NCBI GenBank assembly: GCA_021811745.1
Contig: JAJZNH010000425.1
Span: 1 to 8,795 of the forward strand
Source: Acidobacteriota bacterium
Lineage (GTDB): Bacteria; Acidobacteriota; Terriglobia; Terriglobales; Acidobacteriaceae
Length of the DNA: 8,795 bases
Reading direction: 5' to 3'
Of the stretch, positions 6,359 through 8,795 are shown one piece after another. The number at the start of each line of letters is the position of its first letter. Position 1 is the first letter of the stretch. The notes beneath the pieces are model-generated. The model searched no databases. It was not told the DNA's origin and saw only the letters and a list, made by a program, of their open reading frames with translations. A program made the translations under genes and the position numbers.

Positions 6359-6517
6359 ATGAAGAAGGTAGCACTCCTTTCGTTCCTGGCGCTCGCAGCC
6401 ACTGGCGCATTTGCGGTGACGCCCCAATACACGGCGATAACTCCACAATTTGGGGTCACGAGCCATATGGGAAAGAAGCATAAGACGAAGAAGCACAAGA
6501 AGCATCATAAGATGTAG
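6359..6517 (+). CDS. Small exported Lys/His-rich protein, 52 residues
   Basis: I read this short gene directly from the sequence. Residues 1-19 are a clear Sec signal peptide: MKK, a hydrophobic core ALLSFLALAATG, and cleavage after AFA. The mature part is about 33 residues: a short segment with two TPQ-aromatic units (TPQY at 21-24, TPQF at 28-31), then a basic tail GKKHKTKKHKKHHKM holding 8 Lys and 4 His. GAGGTGA, 2 nt before the ATG (its GAGG core 5 nt), is a good ribosome site. I do not recognise a named family. The composition suggests binding to polyanions, such as lipopolysaccharide, polyphosphate or nucleic acid, or to metal ions, at the cell envelope; this is inference. It follows the M50 gene after 141 bp and converges on priA, with a hairpin just after its stop. 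Confidence 0.7.
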   Translation: MKKVALLSFLALAATGAFAVTPQYTAITPQFGVTSHMGKKHKTKKHKKHHKM

Positions 6518-6534
6518 ATTGACTTTACCTCGAT

Positions 6535-6561
6535 GGGTGCGCGCTTTGCACGAGCGCACCC
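6535..6561. terminator. Hairpin between convergent genes
   Basis: GGGTGCGC (6535-6542) and GCGCACCC (6554-6561) form a perfect 8-bp GC-rich stem with an 11-nt loop, 17 nt after the stop of the small exported protein and about 110 nt beyond the priA stop. The position suits a shared terminator for both converging genes, but there is no T-tract on either side. Confidence 0.45.
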
Positions 6562-6670
6562 TACAGGCCACACCTTCAAAATGACTGCGTTGTTCTGAGT
6601 GTGAGGGGAGTCAACACTAGATCTCCTGCAATGCGCGTCCACTCGGCGATTTGCTGACTGACTGCTTTCC

Positions 6671-8795
6671 TCACATCAGCCGGAGTGCGTCCACATCTAC
6701 AATCAGATTGCGCCGCGGCACGCCCGCCTGGCCGGCATGGTCCAGCATTCCCTTGAGCGCCGCGTTGAGCGCCTTGCGCGACGCCGCCTTCAAAATCAAA
6801 TGAAACCGGTACACGCCCTTGATGCGCGCAATGGGCGCCGTGCACGGCCCCAGCACGCGCACGGCGCCGGCATTCTGGTGCTGAACGAAGTATTTGCCTA
6901 AGACCGCCGACCAGCCCGCCGCCTCTTCCAACTTTTCGGACTGCACCAGCACGTTGGCCAGCGTGCCGAAGGGCGGATAGTGCATCCAGCGCCGGTACTT
7001 GAGCTCGCGCTCGGCGAAGGCCGCGTAATCGTGCGCGGTCGCGGCCAGAATGGCGTAGTGGCCGGGGTAATACGTTTGCACCACGACCCGTCCGCGCAGT
7101 GCGCCGCGGCCGGCGCGCCCGCTCACTTGAGTCATGAGTTGGAAGACTCGCTCGGCGGCGCGGAAATCGGGCAGGGAGAGCGCGTGATCGCAGCCCACCA
7201 CGCCCACCAGCGTGACGCCGTGAATGTCGTGGCCCTTGGCGATCATCTGCGTGCCCACGAGCAGGTTGATCTCGCCCGAGTGGAGGCGCGCAAGCAGACG
7301 TTCCAGATCGTGCCGCCCGCGCACTGTATCGCGATCCATGCGCCCGATGCGCGCGCCAGGAAAGATCTCCGCCAGCCGCTCCTCGCCCTGCTGCGAGCCG
7401 GCGCCGAGGTAGTACAGGTGCTCGCTGTCGCACTTGGGGCAGCGCGCCGGGACAGTACGCCGGTAGCCGCAATAGTGGCACTCCAGCCGCTGGCCCTCGG
7501 GCGCAATCTCGGCGCCCTCCACGGCTTTGTGGTGGGTGAGCGCGATGGCGCAGTTCTGGCACTCGAGCTTTTCTCCGCAGGCCCGGCAGATCACCGCGAA
7601 AGAATAGCCCCGCCGGTTGAGCAGGATCAGGGCCTGCTCGCCGCGATCGAGCGCCGCCTTGGTTTGCTCCACAAGCGACCGCGAAAAGAGCTGCTCCTGC
7701 CCGGCCTCCTGAAACTCGCGGCGCATATCCACGAGCTCTACTTCGGGCAGCGGCCGGTGCATCACGCGTTCGCGCAGCTCAATGCGGGCATACTTACCTG
7801 CGCCCGCGTTCTGCCAACTTTCGAGCGACGGCGTGGCCGACCCCAGCACTACGGCCGCCCCTGCGAGCTTGGCGCGCATCACGGCTACATCGCGCGCGTT
7901 GTAACGCGGCGTCTCCTCCTGCTTGTAGCTCTGATCGTGCTCCTCGTCGACCAGAATGAGGCCGAGGTTGGACGCGGGCGCAAAGATCGCCGACCGCGTG
8001 CCGACCACAATCGGAGCCTCCCCGCTGCGGATGCGCCGCCACTGCTCGCTGCGCTCCTCGGGCGTGAGCGCTGAGTGCAGCAGCGCCACGCGCTGCCCGA
8101 AGGCCTGATCCAGCAATCCCGCCATCTGCGGCGTGAGGCCGATCTCGGGAACCAGAAGGATCGACGACAGCCCGCGGTCCAGCGCCTGCTGCATGGCCGC
8201 CAAATAGACGGCGGTCTTTCCCGAGCCCGTGACTCCAAACAACAAAAGGGAATGGAAAGCCCCTAACGCTCCCACAATGGTGGCGAGCGCATCCTCTTGC
8301 GCAGCGTTCAGGCGGAATGGCGCAGCCGGGGGCGTTAGGCCGCCAAGGTGAAAGACGGCCGGCCGTTCGTCGATGCGCACCAGCCCGCGCCGCACCAGCG
8401 TTCGCAGCGTGGACGAAGGCAGATCGCGCCGCCGCAGCTCCGTGAGCGGTATTTCCCCGCCGCAGGCCGCCAGTTCCGCCAGGACCGCCTGCTGCTTCTC
8501 GGTCAGCTTCGGCAACCGCGTCTCGGGGAGCAGTACCGCGAACCGCTCCATGCGCCGCGCATCGCGCTCCATCGCCGCCGTCTCGCGCGCAATCCACTTC
8601 TTGCGCACGAGCGCGGCCAGCACGGGCAATGGAGCCGCGGTGGCCGTGCGCAGCGTGGAAACCTTCACTGGCTCGCCCGCGGCCAGCCGCGTGAGCACGC
8701 GATGTTCCATGTTTTGGGCTTGATTCGAGAGCCTGGACGAGGGCCTAGGGCGGAGTACAGCGGCCGCGCTTCTCCTGTCTCCATCGCCATCGAGC
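6671..8795 (-). CDS. priA: Primosomal protein N' (replication restart helicase PriA), 5' end outside window
   Basis: 3'-to-5' DNA helicase that recognises stalled forks and reloads the replisome. The reading frame has no stop from 8795 to the TGA at 6671. The ATG at 8710 is internal, since 28 more in-frame codons precede it to the edge. Numbering from that ATG: two winged-helix-like segments (about 1-45 and 68-120), Walker A GVTGSGKT (159-166), DEEH box (255-258), LGSATPS (289-295), and a zinc-binding insert with eight Cys (375, 378, 384, 387, 411, 414, 424, 427). Then come GTQMIAKGHD (486-495) and QVSGRAGRG (528-536), and a C-terminal domain ending VDALRLM. The N-terminal 3'-DNA-binding domain lies outside the window. 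All helicase and zinc motifs are intact, so the gene is expected to be functional. It converges with the small exported protein gene. Confidence 0.97.
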   Translation of the reverse strand, partial: LDGDGDRRSAAAVLRPRPSSRLSNQAQNMEHRVLTRLAAGEPVKVSTLRTATAAPLPVLAALVRKKWIARETAAMERDARRMERFAVLLPETRLPKLTEKQQAVLAELAACGGEIPLTELRRRDLPSSTLRTLVRRGLVRIDERPAVFHLGGLTPPAAPFRLNAAQEDALATIVGALGAFHSLLLFGVTGSGKTAVYLAAMQQALDRGLSSILLVPEIGLTPQMAGLLDQAFGQRVALLHSALTPEERSEQWRRIRSGEAPIVVGTRSAIFAPASNLGLILVDEEHDQSYKQEETPRYNARDVAVMRAKLAGAAVVLGSATPSLESWQNAGAGKYARIELRERVMHRPLPEVELVDMRREFQEAGQEQLFSRSLVEQTKAALDRGEQALILLNRRGYSFAVICRACGEKLECQNCAIALTHHKAVEGAEIAPEGQRLECHYCGYRRTVPARCPKCDSEHLYYLGAGSQQGEERLAEIFPGARIGRMDRDTVRGRHDLERLLARLHSGEINLLVGTQMIAKGHDIHGVTLVGVVGCDHALSLPDFRAAERVFQLMTQVSGRAGRGALRGRVVVQTYYPGHYAILAATAHDYAAFAERELKYRRWMHYPPFGTLANVLVQSEKLEEAAGWSAVLGKYFVQHQNAGAVRVLGPCTAPIARIKGVYRFHLILKAASRKALNAALKGMLDHAGQAGVPRRNLIVDVDALRLM

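Noticed and set aside
6576..6700. Tail of a minus-strand frame after priA resembling the C-terminus of a Bug-type solute-binding protein (QQIAEWTRIAGD)
   Set aside because: Only about 25 residues look similar, the rest of that frame is a priA shadow, and there is no start or ribosome site. Most likely chance.
6980..8074. Long plus-strand open frame inside priA
   Set aside because: GC-rich antisense frame; priA shows all helicase and zinc motifs on the other strand.

Overview
The window reads as ordinary chromosome from a GC-rich Gram-negative bacterium. The lipid A genes at the left edge require an outer membrane. The forms of the acyltransferase, the M50 protease, the HU protein and the SYLF protein, together with a Lys/His-tailed exported mini-protein, look most like Acidobacteriota (Terriglobia). 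That placement is inference from remembered family resemblance, not from a search. I see no phage, transposon, CRISPR, tRNA or rRNA signal.

Layout. Positions 1-1559 (minus): a lipid A acyltransferase followed 24 bp later by lpxD, which runs off the left edge; this is a two-gene outer-membrane lipid unit. Positions 1560-1819: a spacer with two hairpins and a short direct repeat. Positions 1820-2509 (minus): an exported SYLF-domain protein. Positions 2510-3101: the longest gene-free stretch, holding inverted repeats and a convincing intrinsic terminator for the next gene. Positions 3102-3800 (minus): an orphan NarL/FixJ-type response regulator with a degenerate receiver domain. Positions 3923-4477 (minus): dcd, dCTP deaminase, with a good promoter and a palindromic leader. 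Positions 4761-5051 (plus): a small HU/IHF-family DNA-binding protein, divergent from dcd and probably starting at TTG. Positions 5159-6217 (plus): a polytopic M50 (site-2) metalloprotease. Positions 6359-6517 (plus): an exported 52-residue protein with a Lys/His-rich tail. Positions 6671-8795 (minus): priA, the replication-restart helicase, whose frame stays open to the right edge.

How they fit together. Three themes are mixed: envelope (acyltransferase, LpxD, SYLF protein, M50 protease, small exported protein), DNA metabolism (Dcd for dUMP/dTTP supply, HU, PriA) and regulation (response regulator). Apart from the acyltransferase-lpxD pair and possibly dcd-regulator, spacing suggests separate transcription units. 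I do not see a new multi-gene system. The most unusual items are the small exported Lys/His-rich protein, the regulator with a degraded phosphorylation site, and several strong unassigned hairpins.
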